A program made the position numbers and the translations under genes. Of a stretch of 64,000 nucleotides of DNA, positions 22,205-35,573 are shown piece after piece. The notes under the pieces were generated by a model, which saw only the letters and a program-made list of their open reading frames with translations, did no database searches and was not told the origin of the DNA. Each line of letters starts with the position of its first letter. The first letter of the stretch is position 1. The DNA comes from Toxorhynchites rutilus septentrionalis (Eukaryota > Arthropoda > Insecta > Diptera > Culicidae), in assembly GCF_029784135.1 (NCBI RefSeq), contig NC_073746.1:33138387-33202386 (forward strand), read 5' to 3'.

Positions 22205-25003
22205 CTAATTCCTTCTGCCTATCCATTCCATACATTCACGATAGAATTTTGCAGCTGATTGTATAGTTTTAATGTAGGTTGGAAGCTGATTCCACAAAGT
22301 AATTGCACGAACGAAGAAGGTACTACTGTAGTGAGAGGAGTTATGTTGCGGTACGATGTAGTGTCTTACTCGAGACCTTCTGAATGGTTGCAACTTTTCA
22401 GAGAGGTAGTTTGGACCTTGATGGATAATTTTGAATAAGGTAACACAACTTCTAACTTTAATGAAATCAAAAAATGAACAGCCCAGAAGCTGCTGTTGTA
22501 GGTGGCTTACACTGTCATATATTGACAAGTTAAAAACCCAACGCACGCAATGATTCAAGGCAACTCTTAAACGATTTAGAGCACTAGCAGAGGCATTCAA
22601 AATCAACTCTAATCCGTAAAAAAAGTGTGGCCTCAAAAGTGAACTGAAAAGCTTCACGTTTGTTGAAATGGATAACATACGAGCCGTAAGCCTTAAATGT
22701 CTCAATCCGGCATAGATTTTCGCGCATTGGGAGTTAACTTGGGAATCCCATTCTAAATCACGCTGAAAAATTATACCGAGATTAGAAACTTTATTAACAT
22801 ATTCAATAATATCATTATTAATTACTAGGCTTGGTAATTCAATACGTAGATGCCGTCTGGAAATGAACATGGCTTTCGTTTTGGATGAATTTATTGGAAG
22901 AAGATTCCTTAATGACCATAGCGAAACATTTCTCAAATCATTGTTGATTGAACAGATCATTTCGTCGACAGATGCATCAATTGAGCAATGATATAATTGA
23001 ACATCATCTGCAAACATGTGAATCCTGCAGGTTTGTAGCACTGAGGGAAGGTCATTGATGAATAGAGAAAATAAAATTGGACCCAACACTGATCCTTGAG
23101 GAACACCTGATAGTATACTGATGGGTGCAGAGAGTTTACCATCTATATCAACCACCTGAGAACGAGCACTTAAATAAGATTTAACCAAATATACAGCCTT
23201 ACGAGAGAATCCGAACTGGTGGGATAATTTTTCCAGTAGTTTGACGTGAGAAACCCTGTCAAATGCTTTGGCAAAGTCAATAATTATTAAGAAGGCAACT
23301 CCCCTTCTATCGATAAATTTGTGTATATCATCGTGAACTTTGAGCAATGAAGAAGTTGTACTGTGCCCTGATCGGAAACCTGATTGGTAGGGACTGAGCA
23401 GGTCAAATCGATTTATATACTCTTGAACCTGGTTTTTAAGGATCTTTTCGAAAGCCTTAGACAAAGAGCAAAGGATGCTAATGGGACGAAGATTATTCAA
23501 ATTTGTGCCTGTTGTTTTTTTCGTAATTGGAATTACTTTCGCGATCTTCCACGCCCGAGGAAATTTACCACTTGATATAATCAAATTAAACAGATAGGAA
23601 ATTGGAGCTATAACGAAGGGCAGGATTAGCTTAATAAATTTTAAGGGAATTCCATCTAAGCCAATTGCATTGGAAGTTATAGATGAGATAGCCGCCACAA
23701 TTTCCTAGTTACTAAAAGGAGAAAAATTGAAACCATCAGCGTTCTCATATGGTATCGCTGGTAATTCGCAGTCTATAGTGAAGTTTTCCCCAAAAAAATT
23801 TACTTCATCGGGAGAATTGTTAAACTTTATGCTGTAATTAGAGCTACTAACAACATTCAAATGCTTTACTTTTTTCCACATCTCTTTGCTAGAGTTAGCA
23901 GATTCCATGAAAGTACTTAAGTAGTTACGTTTAGCCTTGTTTATCAAATGAGTTACACGATTACCTAACCTTCTAAACTGCATGTGATCTTGTTCATTTT
24001 TTGAAATAACCCAAAGTCTGTACGCAACATCTCTCTCAATCATTGCGTTCAATATGTCATTATTAAACCACTTTGCTCTTGAGTTGATCCTCACTGGTCG
24101 TAGAGGGACAAAAAATTCAAAGAAACTTACCATATTCGTATTAAAAAAGTCAAGAGCTAAGTCGGAATCAGTAATACTATATAATCGGGACCAATCAAAA
24201 TTTACCAGCGTGGTTTGTAACAAAGGATAATCAATGCGATTATAATCTCTAAAAAACTTCTGATGACCTTCTTCACTACGAATTATGTTGAGGGATGAGA
24301 AAATAATATCGTGTTGAGAGAAACCAGGAGCAGCAACTTGATTGAAATTTAGTACGAAATCAGTGTCATTTGTTATCAATAAATCAATTAATGAACTTCC
24401 ACTCGAATAAGAGTGTGTTGGCTCATTGTTGACGACGGTAAATCCATAATTTTCTAAAACGCTACAAAAACTTGAATTTCTACCGCCAGGATCCCGTAAA
24501 TTAGTATTGAAATCTCCTTGGTCCAAGAAGATAGAACAGTCTATCCGAGGGGGAGAATAAATAACACCGAGAAGAAATGTGTTATTGTTCACCCGAACTT
24601 CAATGAACATATATTCAGTTCGTTTACGGTCTTCCATCTCCGCTACCACCTCAGAAACATCGATTATCTTACAATTGAGATCTAGTTTGTGGTAAATACA
24701 AACGCCTCCACCTCGACTGTACCGTCGATCATTTCTTAAAAGTTGATAACCATCCATAGCAATTATGCTATCGCAGATACTCTCATTTAACCAGGTTTCA
24801 GACAAGCAAATTATATCAATTTTACTGTCGGTAAAGCATTGCTTAAATTCATTGAACTTGGTTAATTGACGAGCACATAAGCTTTGTACGTTCATATGAC
24901 ACACATTTATACAATCGTCAAGTAATGCCACATTCATAACAGCTCGTGGAATATCAGCAACACCTTGTCCCGCTCGTACAACGTTCATCTGATTAACCGA
25001 CAT
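22205..25003 (-). pseudogene. ORF2 polyprotein (endonuclease + RT), one amber stop
   Basis: The start is the ATG at 25001-25003. The N-terminal apurinic-type endonuclease carries HMNVQSL, LSETWL and GDFNTNL; the usual SDH motif reads SQHD. A single in-frame TAG at 23705-23707 interrupts the frame, which then continues without a shift into reverse transcriptase: RAWKIAKVIPITK, IIIDFAKAFDRVSH (block A), SGVPQGSVLGP (block B) and MFADDVQLY (catalytic FADD). The C-terminus ends with AITLWNQLPTYIK. The total is about 930 codons, a normal ORF2 length. Apart from the one nonsense change it would be intact, so the element is young. Confidence 0.87.
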
Positions 25004-25405
25004 CGAAAAGCATAAACATGATCAATAGTATGGACTGAAGAGGCAAAATAGGCGGCAGGAATGGAATAAGCAGTGAAGTAAAGTTCAAAACAATATACAT
25101 TTCAAAAGAATTCATCAATATTCTACTCATTCAATAATGTGGTTTTCAATCGCTAATAATCATTGAATCATTGAAGTCGATACAATGCAACAATGATTTC
25201 TTCCGCTACGGTGGCGGAGAGGAACAACAAAACAGCAAGAACAACAGCAATGGCAGCAACAGCAGCAACAGCAGCAACATATTCGATGTCTATTGATGTT
25301 TGACTTTCAGGAGGGAAGATAACAAGGATAACTAAAGGAGTGGAATGACGGGAAGAAAAAAGAAATGAAGGAATAAACAATAACTTGTAAGGAAGGGGTT
25401 TAATG

Positions 25406-26263
25406 TCAACAGTTGTTGGTGTTCTCCGGTTGAAACTTCGCTAACTGATCCACATTATATATCGGCAGCGCTGGTGTATCCTCAGTCTGCTTCACGTAAA
25501 TAGTTCCATCCTTGGAGTAAACAAGTTGAATTATCCCACGTTGCTTCAGCTTAAGAGCAATCCCTTTGATACGACGAGCCGATTCGGTGAGATTTTCAAT
25601 TATGTAAATGCGCCTGTTGACATCATATCCAAGCTGGGCCAAACTCAGATTCCTTTTGGCGAGGTAACGATGAAAGAATTCATCCCGGGATGCCCTGAAG
25701 GCAAATTGGATTAGAATGGGTGGAGTTGCACCTGCAACGATAGGTGCTCTGGCCAAACGTTTGGTGTACATCAGTGGAACTTTTGTATCGCAATATCCAA
25801 GTGCAAGGGAAACTTTCTGCACCACAATATCAGTGTTTTCCGTAGAACTGTATGGAACACCGGTAAGGATAAGATCGTTCGATTTTGATAGCTTGTTAAC
25901 AGCATTCCTATTCTTGTGAACATCCGATTCCAGTTGTGCGTGAGAATCATTCAACTTGTTTAGATCACGTGCATAATCGGTTTTTAACTGATTCACCTCG
26001 TCACGTAGAGTCGCAATCTCACAAACCACTGCATTATTACTAGATTTGATCTTCTGCTCGATTTTCGCGTTCCCCTCATCGATCATTTGTTTTATTTGCA
26101 GCAGTAAGCTGTCGAAGGTTTCAAATTGTTCCTCGGTCTTATCCAGGTCTTCCCTTGATCGTTTTTTGTTTTGGTTCTCACTGTTGGTAACAGTAGACAA
26201 AGCAATAGCAGTTTTACCCATCTTCGCAGCCACAGAACGAGTCAATGCTTTGTTGGTGTTCAT
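25406..26263 (-). CDS. ORF1 nucleic-acid-binding-type protein of non-LTR element
   Basis: 285 residues from the first ATG (26261-26263); the frame is open further upstream without an ATG. Residues ~45-130 form a likely coiled coil rich in E/K/L/N (LLLQIKQMIDEGNAKIEQK and on to KNRNAVNKLSKS). The C-terminal half (DLILTGVPYSS and on) resembles the RRM-like ORF1 domains of CR1-type elements. No zinc knuckles are present, unlike ORF1 of the I-like element. The family role is binding the element RNA. The frame is undamaged. Confidence 0.75.
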   Translation of the reverse strand: MNTNKALTRSVAAKMGKTAIALSTVTNSENQNKKRSREDLDKTEEQFETFDSLLLQIKQMIDEGNAKIEQKIKSSNNAVVCEIATLRDEVNQLKTDYARDLNKLNDSHAQLESDVHKNRNAVNKLSKSNDLILTGVPYSSTENTDIVVQKVSLALGYCDTKVPLMYTKRLARAPIVAGATPPILIQFAFRASRDEFFHRYLAKRNLSLAQLGYDVNRRIYIIENLTESARRIKGIALKLKQRGIIQLVYSKDGTIYVKQTEDTPALPIYNVDQLAKFQPENTNNC

Positions 26264-26639
26264 CCAGTGAATGGTTAATACGGTGTTTGTGTATAACAAT
26301 GCGGATGAACACTTTTTATTAGAGAGTCGCACTTTAAAATTGTTTTTATTTTTACTTGCGTCAACAATGTTCGTAAACTCCACACTGCTCAGGTGAGTCT
26401 TAACGGAACGAGTCAAATAATCGAACGAAGGTGTTGCTTGAGTATGTAGAACAAGCCAAAAAACTTCATCGAATCGCGACTTTATCGAACAACTTACATC
26501 CTGCTGGTATCAGTGATGCCAGACTTTTACATATCAATATCGGTAAGTTTAAGACATGTGTCAATTATCAGTTCACACCGCACTCAAAGCGTGTATATTT
26601 TTTTTGTATTTATGTATGTGCTGTTTACGTTACCTAGAA

Positions 26640-29180
26640 TGAACAGATCCTTCAAATGAGCAACTTACTGCATCTCAAAGGGTACATATGGTTATATGAA
26701 CAAAAATTGAGTCATATCAAATGTTTCACTGACACTCATCAGGGTGATATGCACTAAATTTATCAATTTTGACTATTGAATAATATACATACCACGAGAG
26801 TACCCATGACTCGACCGAACCTCATCGAAAATACTGTTTATGTTGATCATAATGGATAGGAGTTACACAGCAGAACCATCACCATCAGTCTGAAGCGTAA
26901 AATCAACAACGTGTTGTACAACAATTGTCTCATAAACCAACAATCGTCGAATGAAAACCAACATTCCGAGCCACGACACGTTAACTATCAGATGAGCGTC
27001 AGCATTCGCGGCTTCGACTGTCTCATCTGCGCACCCCCCGTGTTGCGATTTTCATTCACACAAAACTGTCCGATCCGAAATCACGCTTCTATGTCATACA
27101 ATTTATTGTTCCCGTTCCCGAAACAACACTCCACAGCTGGGCTCCTAGCATAGCTCCCACAGCAGGGATGAAACACCGGTTGTGAATTATTAATTCCACA
27201 ATCGTTTAGATGGCTCCGCTGCTTTATCCCGGCGCACTCACAGGAAAATGGCGGTCACCGAGGTTGGCGGGACATTTCCCAGGAGCCTCTCATAGAACTG
27301 ATGCGTGGGTGTTTGCTTTAGCGCGGGAAATAGTTTTGACAAATATTTTGGGTTCATGATAGCTAGTGCAGACAACTGCTCGGAATGAGTTCGATAATTT
27401 ATAAATGCACTTTAGGAGGGCGGTCACCACGTGATTTACGCTTCCAATTGGTGTTTTGCCCCATGTCGAGATTATTCTGATTTAATTAATTTATTGTTTG
27501 GGTGGGAGATGATGTTTATGGTTATTGAGCGGTTTGCGGTTCGATTGAAGTCGCTCCCCGTTTGGTTTTGGTCCCGTGACGCGAGTGCCACTATTAGGTG
27601 CATAATTTAGGTAAAGCTGTTCACAAAACGATGCAGAAATTTGGAGCCATTTGGGGTTAGCGGCATTTAATGGTTCCATCAAGCTATCTTATTCAACAAG
27701 ATTCTTGTAAACTTATTGAATATTTTAGAAAATAAGTACTAATATGTATAAAACTCTTAGAACTGTTAATAGAACTCTCCCAAAAAAATAAATCTTTGAA
27801 AATTTGTAAATCTCAATGCTCAATTACTGGAACATCTAATACACTAGAATTACCACCCCACCGCCCCCACCCACACTTTCAGCACTGCTGACGTAACCGG
27901 TGAAGTTGTGATAATTGCCATTGACCTTTCGAATAGTTTCTCTAGATCAGCTAAAAGTTGTACCCTTGTTTATGATGAACACGGGAAATGTTGTTCTAAA
28001 TAAAATAGAATGAGCTCCTCAAACTCCAGATCTCAGATCAAGTTCAGTTTTGATAGTCCGTCTCCCGTCCCCCTTTTCCACACAAATCAATACATTCTCC
28101 CATTATGAAGATTACAACAAGGATACTGTCATCGATTCAACGCTTTTGTTTCGTCCACAGATAATCATAATTGATACAACTTAATTAATACCAGCGGGGA
28201 AACATTTGCAGCCTACACACCACTTATTCATCAGCCTTCGGAAAACAGAGCGACATTCCCCAAGCGGCACGAGACAGTAATGAACAAGTTCCACCATCTA
28301 AATCTCCTCTCAACGATGATGACACAACGATGACCGATAAAACTCTGATCTCAACTTCAATATCAGCCCGGATTTGCTGTGGGCCTCAGATTGGTTTTAA
28401 TTCGCCAAAACTTTTTCCCCCCCATTTGATCACCATGGCTTTCTGTGTGCGAATTGACACCACTGAATTGGCTGCGAAACATTCTCCCCCCATCCCACCC
28501 ACCGGTGACAGGGATAGAGAGGGCGAGATAGAGTTTCGTTTGCTCCATTAACCTTATCTTTTTATCAATTTATCCCGGCACCTGTTCTGAAGCGGGGGAA
28601 GTGAAAAGCGTTACCGGACACCGAAACGAAACTTTCCGACGATTGCTTGCGTGTTTCGTGTCATCGTTTTCGTTTCGCGTCGATAGGATGATATTTTTTA
28701 GATTTAACTCATTACAGTTTTTTATTCGCCATCGGAAAGCCCAAATCGTTCTGGTGAGATGGAAAAATAATCATCGCCCGAGGGATCAATTTACGAATTT
28801 TCCAATATTGACTCGAAACGAGTTGCGCTTTTCTACGTTCTTTGGCGGTAATTATGATAAAACTCATAATTATTACGAGTGTAATTAAAATATTAATTGA
28901 TCAGCCATGAACATCGTATGAGATGAAACATATTTAATTGGAACGAATATGATTCGTTTTCCAAATGATATTTTTCGAATTTTATGCTCCTACATTACAA
29001 CTGGCGACGAGAAAAAGGATTTTTTTCACGAAGCATATGAAATAGTAAAATATAAAATTAAAAATTAGAGTCATTGTGAGTGTAATTCCACATTTATCAA
29101 GCGGTGGAGAAAACATTATGATAAGCAAAATAGTTATTTTGAAGAGCCAATTATATTGATTGTGACAACATTAATTGACG
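26640..29180. other. No recognisable gene
   Basis: No coding frame with recognisable motifs and no clear element borders. Short frames on both strands overlap one another and look random. Confidence 0.55.
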
Positions 29181-29549
29181 GATTTAATGTGAAACCGTCT
29201 TGGGAGCTGGCAGCACCATCTCGAATAGCAGTGGAACGTTGTGGGTGTGCAATGTATTCGGTCATTTAAGCAGCTTTTTTTTATATATATATAAATCGTT
29301 TATTTTTACAGGCTCAGTTACATTAGTTTAAAGGAGCCGAATTCTTAAATATATGTTTTAAAACTATACATAAATAATTTTCCTAACACTATGGTTAGTA
29401 AGGTGGAAAACCGATTACTCGCGGTTTACTCGAGTTTAGAGGGTGACATATTCTTTCAGGAAAGGTGTGGGATATAAGGGAATTGTTACAATGTTGATGA
29501 TCACACTCGATTCTTAAATCTATTCGTATATCTATTGTATATTTACATT

Positions 29550-32500
29550 TCAAATTATTTTGCTGTTTATACCAAGGGGGCCAATCGCTCGCAATGGATG
29601 AAAAGGAGGGTATAAGGACATAGGTACAATCACACACGAAGATCGATATTTATTTATTTTATATATTTGGGTCATGTAATCAAGGTCTAACCGAGCCAAC
29701 ACATCTCTCACCGGCACATTGGGCTGTCTTCCTCGGGCCCGAAGGGAGTTTTCTAAATTCGATCTGGCGACCAGATACACCTCGCACGACCAAACAATGT
29801 GCTCGATGTCGTGATAACCTTGGCCACAAACGCAGAGATTGCTGCTGGCAAGATTGAAACGAAAGAGTAGTGCATCTAACGAACAGTGATTGGACATGAG
29901 TCGGGAGAAGGTGCGAATAAAGTCCCGACTCAAGTCCAGACTTTTGAACCACGGCTTGAGGCTAACCTTAGGGATAATCGAGTGAAACCACCGGCCCAAT
30001 TCATCTTCATTCCATTTGCGATGCCATTAAACTATGGTATTTTTGCGGACTAAAAAATAAAATTCATTGAAGGCGATTTGACGCCAATAAATGTCGCCTT
30101 CAATCGCACCTACCTTTGCAAATGAGTCAGCCCTCTCATTACCCGGAATTGAGCAATGAGAAGGGACCCAGGCAAAGGTAATGACATAACAGCGTCTGGA
30201 TAAAGCACTCAAAATTTCTCGTATTCTCTCAAGGAAGTACGGCGAGTGTTTTCCGGCCTCACTGAACGGATAGCTTCGACAGAGCTAAGACTATCCGTTA
30301 CAATGTAATAGTGTTCAACAGGTCGTGAGCCGACGCTGTCCAGCGCCCAGTATATCGCTGCCAATTCAGCAATATACACTGAGCAAGACAAAGATACTGA
30401 ATTCGTTCGAGTTTAATGAGGTGTGTTTTGGCAGCTGATTGAAAACAGAAACTGCCATACTCCATCACTGAGAGAATAGTTGTTCGATACAACATTATAA
30501 GATCTTCGGGATGGGCTCCCCACCAGGTGCCGGTAATTGTACGGAGAAAGTTTATTCTTTGTTGACATTTTTTACTCAGATACCTAATATGGGCCCCCCA
30601 AGTACATTTGGAGTCGAACCAGACCTCAAGATACTTGAATGACATAGCATGAGTGATCGGTTTACCCAAAATTTGAAGCTTTGGTTTTGCTGGCTTATGC
30701 TTCCTAGAAAAAACCACCATCTCTGTTTTCTCCGTGGAGAATTCGATCCCTAGCCCAATGGCCAAGGTTGAAAAATTGTTCAAAGTATCTTGTAAGGGTT
30801 CTTGCAGGTCGGATTCGTTTGATCCTACGACAGACACCACTCCATCATCTGCAAGTTGTCTTAGGCTGCAATTTTGTGTAAGGCAATTGTCGATGTCGCT
30901 TACATAGAAGTTGTACAAAAGGAGGCTTAAACATGAGCCCTGGGGGAGTCCCATGTAGGAGACCCGACTTACTGTCGAATCCCCGTGAGAAAAATTCAAA
31001 TGTTTCTCACAAAGCAAGTTATATAACATATTATTCAATAGAGGCGGCAGACCCCGAGAGTGTAATTTGTCTGACAGGACCTCTATTGAAACTGAATCAA
31101 AGCCCCCCTTTATGTCCAAGAATACTGAAGCCATTTGTTTTTTTCCGGCGTAAGCCATTTGAATTTCTGAAGAAAGCAACGCAAGGCAATCATTCGTCCC
31201 CTTGCCCCTGCGGAACCCATATTGTGTATCTGAGAGTAAGCCATTCGTTTCAACCCATCGATCAAGGCGAAACAAGATTATTTTCTCCAACAATTTCCGT
31301 ATACAAGACAGAATTGAGGTCGGACGCGGGTTTTCCGGGTTTTTGAATAGCTATAATTCGCACTTGTCTCCAATCATCTGGAACAATATTATGCTCCAGA
31401 AACCGATTGAATAAGTTCAACAAGCGATGTTTTGCCACATCAGGGAGGTTTTTTAACAAGTTGAACTTAATTCTATCTGTTCCTGGAGCCGAATTGTTAC
31501 AAGAAAGGAGAGCAAGAGAGAATTCTACCATCGAAAACTCGGAATCAAGATCGCACCTATCTTGTGGTATATCTCGAACAATTCTTTGCACGGGAGCGAA
31601 ATCGGGATAAACCTTTCGCGCAAATTTAAAAATTCATCGATGTGAATGTTCCTCGCTTTCACTCGATGAAGAGCGATTTCTCATATTTCGAGCCACTTTC
31701 CATAATTTTTTCATTGACGTTTCTCGTGACAAACCTCCCACGAAATTTCGCCAATAAGCACGTTTTATACCTTTGATCAAGTTTTTAAATTGATTTTCAA
31801 GGTCTAAATACGTTTGAAAATTGTCAATGGTTCCTCGTTTCCGAAAAGCTTTAAATGCATTCGATTTTTCTACATAAAGCTTTGAACATTGGCTATCCCA
31901 CCATGGATTGGGAGGCCTTCGGCGAATGGAGGAACCTGGGATGGGTTTCGTTTGAGCGCGAACCGCGCTGTCATGGATCAAACGAGAAAGGAAGTTATAC
32001 TCCTCCAATGGAGGTAAACCATCTCTGGAATTGATGGCTAGAGTAATCGCGTCCGCATATTTTTTCCAGTCAATGTGAGGTCATATGCCATGTTTATAGA
32101 TTCAGAAGAATTCGACCCAATGGTGATGGAAATTTTGATTGGCAAGTGGTCACTACCGTTGGGATCCTGGATTACATTCCACTTGCAATCTAACGATAGT
32201 GAATTCGAGCAAAGCGAGTGGTCAAGAGCACTTGGGTTAGCAGGAGGTTTAGGTACACGTGTTGTTTCCCCAGTGTTCAAAACGGTCATATTGAAGCTGT
32301 TACAAAGGTCATATATCAACAATGAACGATTGTCATCGTACGGTTCCCCCCAGGTAGTTCCATGAGAGTTGAAGTCTCCCAAGATCAATCGTGGCTCAGG
32401 AAGGAGTGAGCACATGTCAATAAGTTGCTTGCGGCTAACTGTAGCTCTCGGAGGCAAATACAAGCTGACGATACAGAGGTCTTTGCCTCTGATGTTTGCA

Positions 32501-32796
32501 TGACAAGCAACAGCTTCGATCCCTCCAATAGGTGGAAGGTCAATTCGAAAAAATGAGTGGCACTTATTGATCCCCAATAGTACCCCTCCGTATCTGTCAT
32601 CACGGTCCAAGCGTATAATATTAAAATAGTGGAAAGAGAGATCATCTCGCGAAGAAAGCAAAGTTTCGAACAGAGCAAAAACATCACAATTGAATTTATG
32701 AATTAGAAATTTGAATGTATCCAATTTAGGGATAAGACTACGACAATTCCACTGTAAAACAGTGATATCTCCGACCTCTCTATTTGAATTAGACAT
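29550..32796 (-). pseudogene. I-like ORF2 (endonuclease, RT, RNase H), broken
   Basis: The start ATG at 32794-32796 overlaps the ORF1 stop (ATGTCTAA). Domains in order: endonuclease with QWNCRSL, LGDFNSHGTTWG and GSDHLPI (32038-32796); RT with DIKGGFDSVS, GLPQGSCLS and a catalytic LADD (RQLADDGVVS) at about 30400-31590; the C-terminal part of RNase H (IAELAAIYWALD, VTDSLSSVEAI, PGNERADSFAK) at about 30030-30390; and a CVCGQGYHDIEHIVWSC zinc motif at 29550-29999. Comparison with copy A shows a deletion joining LERIQY to CSVYIAEL, which removes the end of RT and the first RNase H aspartate. There are several frameshifts. Confidence 0.87.
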
Positions 32797-34313
32797 CAAG
32801 AGAGATGATCATTGCAAGGAGGGGCCATGTTTGCATCAATTGCTGCAAAATTGTCATTAGTACTGGAAGCATTGAGATGACAATGGGTCTGATGGAATCG
32901 GAAACATTAAAACACATGAAGATTTGATCCACAAGGTCAGTCAACTTTATAAATCCCGATTGGGAAGTTGAGCTGCATGCAAAAAAAGGGACATTTGGGG
33001 TTTTTGATGTCCCCTCGAGTGCTGGGTCGTTCGAAGGTGAACTATTCCCACGGAAGCCAGGAGGAACCTGATTTTGATGATATTTTAGGCAAGCTAACAT
33101 GGGGTACCACCGATGGGACTTGTCGTTGAACTTTGGGAGTGGACACATTTTTGCGCCGGGAATTCCCTTTGAAAATAAACGGTGTGCCCTCGTTAGCTGT
33201 ATCCGCTTCCAATTCGTCAACTGGCAGTGAAGCAAAGACATTGTTTGTTGGTAATGGTTGTTGTTGAGCCAGTGGGGAAGCGCCCTTTAAAATATCCGCG
33301 AAAGTGCGTTTCGAGCGTTCCTTCAAAGAGCGCTGTTGTTTATCCCAGCGACTCTTGTAAGTTTCGCAAGCTGAGAGCACGTGTGGGGATCCCCCGCAAT
33401 ATGGACACTTATGCTCTGTCGCACTGCAGGATTTCCCCTCATGTTGCTCTCCGCAAGTGGCACAGCGCTCCTTGTTGGCGCAATAAGCTGCTGTATGACC
33501 AACTGACTTGCATTTGTTGCAAGTCATGGGCTTTGGCACGAAAAGTCGCACCGGCAGCCTCAATTTGTCCACCATAACGTAGTCAGGGAGGGCGGCACCA
33601 GCAAAAGTGACTCGAAACGAGTCGTACGGCGTAAATTTCTTTTCTACTCCTTCCTGGGTAACTTTTCCAAGTTGGCGACATTCCAAGATTTTGACTTCCA
33701 TCGAAGGAAGCCTCTTGAACCTGTCAACTCCCATACTTTGTATAGTTTTGCACGTCAGACCCGTTTCAGATATAACGCCCCCAATTTCTACGTTATGGGA
33801 GGGAATAAAAACTCGATATTCGAGGATGAAATGCTTATCAGCAACAATATCGGTTAGTCACGACAACTCGCAGTTTGTTCGGTCTTACTTTGCAAATTTC
33901 GGAAACAGAGGTGTATCTTTTCAGATCTGTCATAATCTGTACGACCCTCAAGCTTTACCATTAGGTTTGGGCCGGAAAAAAACAACCCAAGGACCAGCGT
34001 CAGGCGCATCGTCCGGATAAACCCTGACACGGGGAGCGGATACAATAGGAGAGGAATTCGATGACAAGGTTTGAGTGGGGACAGTAACATCAGAGGGGGG
34101 AAGGGATGTCGATGATTGGGTGGAAGTATTGGAGGAATCAGGGGATGGGTTTGCAATCTTTTTTTTGGAGGGGGGCTTGGTAGTGTGAGTTGACTCGTCC
34201 CCAGAAGAAGAATCTTCGGGCATAGGAGTCCGTTTAAGGGACTTACTACACCCTGCTTGAGCAAGCGAGGGGGAGTCTGAAATGTCCATGTCTAGACCCC
34301 CACCCTCCTCCAT
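32789..34313 (-). pseudogene. I-like ORF1 (gag-like, zinc knuckles), frameshifted
   Basis: It starts MEEGGGLDMDISDSP at 34313 with a low-complexity S/P/T-rich N-terminus, then the RPKPNGKA region, where the frame is lost near 33950. The central part (33042-33734) has three zinc knuckles: CNKCKSVGHTAAYC, CATCGEQHEGKSC and CPYCGGSPHVLSAC. Another frameshift near 33050 leads to a hydrophobic C-terminus ending at 32789. The family role is RNA binding and RNP formation. Confidence 0.85.
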
Positions 34314-35573
34314 TCTTAGAACGAACGATTATTAGCTTTACAATTTTTTTATCTCACTTGTAAAAAAAAAAATAAAAAAACTTAAATAAAATAAAAATAA
34401 TCACATAGATTTGTTGTTCCGATATGCGCTCTGTTACCCTATAAAGGGAGACACAAAAGTCACGCGCTACGGAGACAACACAATAGCAGAAGTTATTGTT
34501 GTACTCAACTGAGCGTCAACCACGTGTTGACGATGCCGTTATGGTTATTGATCCACTACAGACGCCGATCCAGACCACTGCAGAGGCGCTGCTTCCTCGG
34601 TTCTGGCTGCTTTGGGCACTTTGGGCACTAATTCACCACAGAACACACGAGAAAAAAAAACCAACTCGTTGGGGAGAAAAGAAAAAAAAACTTCGAGAAC
34701 AATGCTTGAGGAGTGATGAATAGCACATCCAGCTCCATCAAGTTGTTAGCGAGAAATTTTTTAAGCAGCTTTGCATAGTTAAAATCTTCGAAAAAATATA
34801 AGGTCATTTTTGCCACCATGAAAAGAGTTGCGCGCGTGTATGTGTGTGTGTGGCGGCTGCTTCGTTGTCTTCCCGGGGAACTGTTTTTCGATGCTGATAC
34901 TCTCTCGGTCAGCTTCTCTTCTCCTTCCGATCGATCGGCTTTTCTGCGCTCCCTCACAGTTAAAACAAACTGATTGCGTTTCAGGTCAGGTCAGGCCAGG
35001 TAGTGAATCTCTCGATCCCTCGCCGTCCAGCTCGTTCAGTAACGATGTTGTCTTGTCGACGTCCTCACGAAAAATGAATGGGTTTCACCACCAGCATATC
35101 GCTTAAGTATGCTTTTTGTCCGTGATTGAATCGAGAGAAGGTGTGGTTAACGATGGCAATTTGGAAAGCAAACTAGAGGGGAATGAACTCTCTGAGTTTG
35201 AAACTTTCGACGACTGAGCAATAATCGATTGAAAATTATATAATTTTCCGTTGCGCGCGCATACAATATTGGATACGAAAATATCCTACTGATGGGGAAG
35301 AATAATGTTCAGAAGCTTTCCTGCTAATTACACTTGATTGAAAAATTACAAAATCAATTGTATTTGGTCGCTGTGTTATATGGTTAAAAAACATTAAAAT
35401 AAACTCTTTTGCATGAATGTTTTTTTTCAATCCCCAGGGAACTGGCAGATTATTTTTCAGCAACGATTAGATCTTTCCGAAATTTTCTCGATGCTGAATG
35501 GCATTCAAACGGAAATACTCCTTTCAGTTTGGCCTGCAAAAAACTTTTCTGAACTCTAATCCATCAAATTTGG

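Larger units (their letters stand above)
22020..26640 (-). mobile_element. CR1/Jockey-type non-LTR retrotransposon, nearly full length
   Basis: Two-ORF structure on the minus strand: ORF1 at 25406-26263, a spacer of about 400 bp, and ORF2 at 22205-25003 with endonuclease and reverse transcriptase but no RNase H. The outer borders are estimates: I found no target duplication and no clear 3' tail repeat. The clade within the CR1/Jockey assemblage is not settled. A CAG/CAA-rich tract lies in the inter-ORF spacer near 25230-25280. Confidence 0.8.
29278..34759 (-). mobile_element. I-like non-LTR retrotransposon, copy B (near full length)
   Basis: A 13-bp duplication TTTAAGCAGCTTT at 29265-29277 and 34760-34772 defines a 5482-bp insertion. 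It contains a 5' untranslated region (34314-34759), ORF1, ORF2 with overlapping start, and a 3' untranslated region with an A/T-rich tail. Both ORFs carry frameshifts, and ORF2 lacks about 500 bp between reverse transcriptase and RNase H compared with copy A. The 3' end matches the short copy at 46834-47309. Confidence 0.9.
29180..34800. repeat. Remnant of long-inverted-repeat element, split by retrotransposon
   Basis: Sequence from about 29195 to 29277 (CAGCACCATCTCGAATAGCA and on) and from 34773 to about 34800 is collinear with the left arm of the element at 53831-54789. The two parts are separated by the I-like element at 29278-34759 and its 13-bp target duplication. Only one arm is visible, so this is a fragment. 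Confidence 0.65.

Noticed and set aside
25168..25380. 70-codon alanine/valine-rich minus-strand frame
   Set aside because: It derives from a CAG/CAA-rich tract in the spacer between ORF1 and ORF2 of the CR1/Jockey-type element and has no start context or domain.
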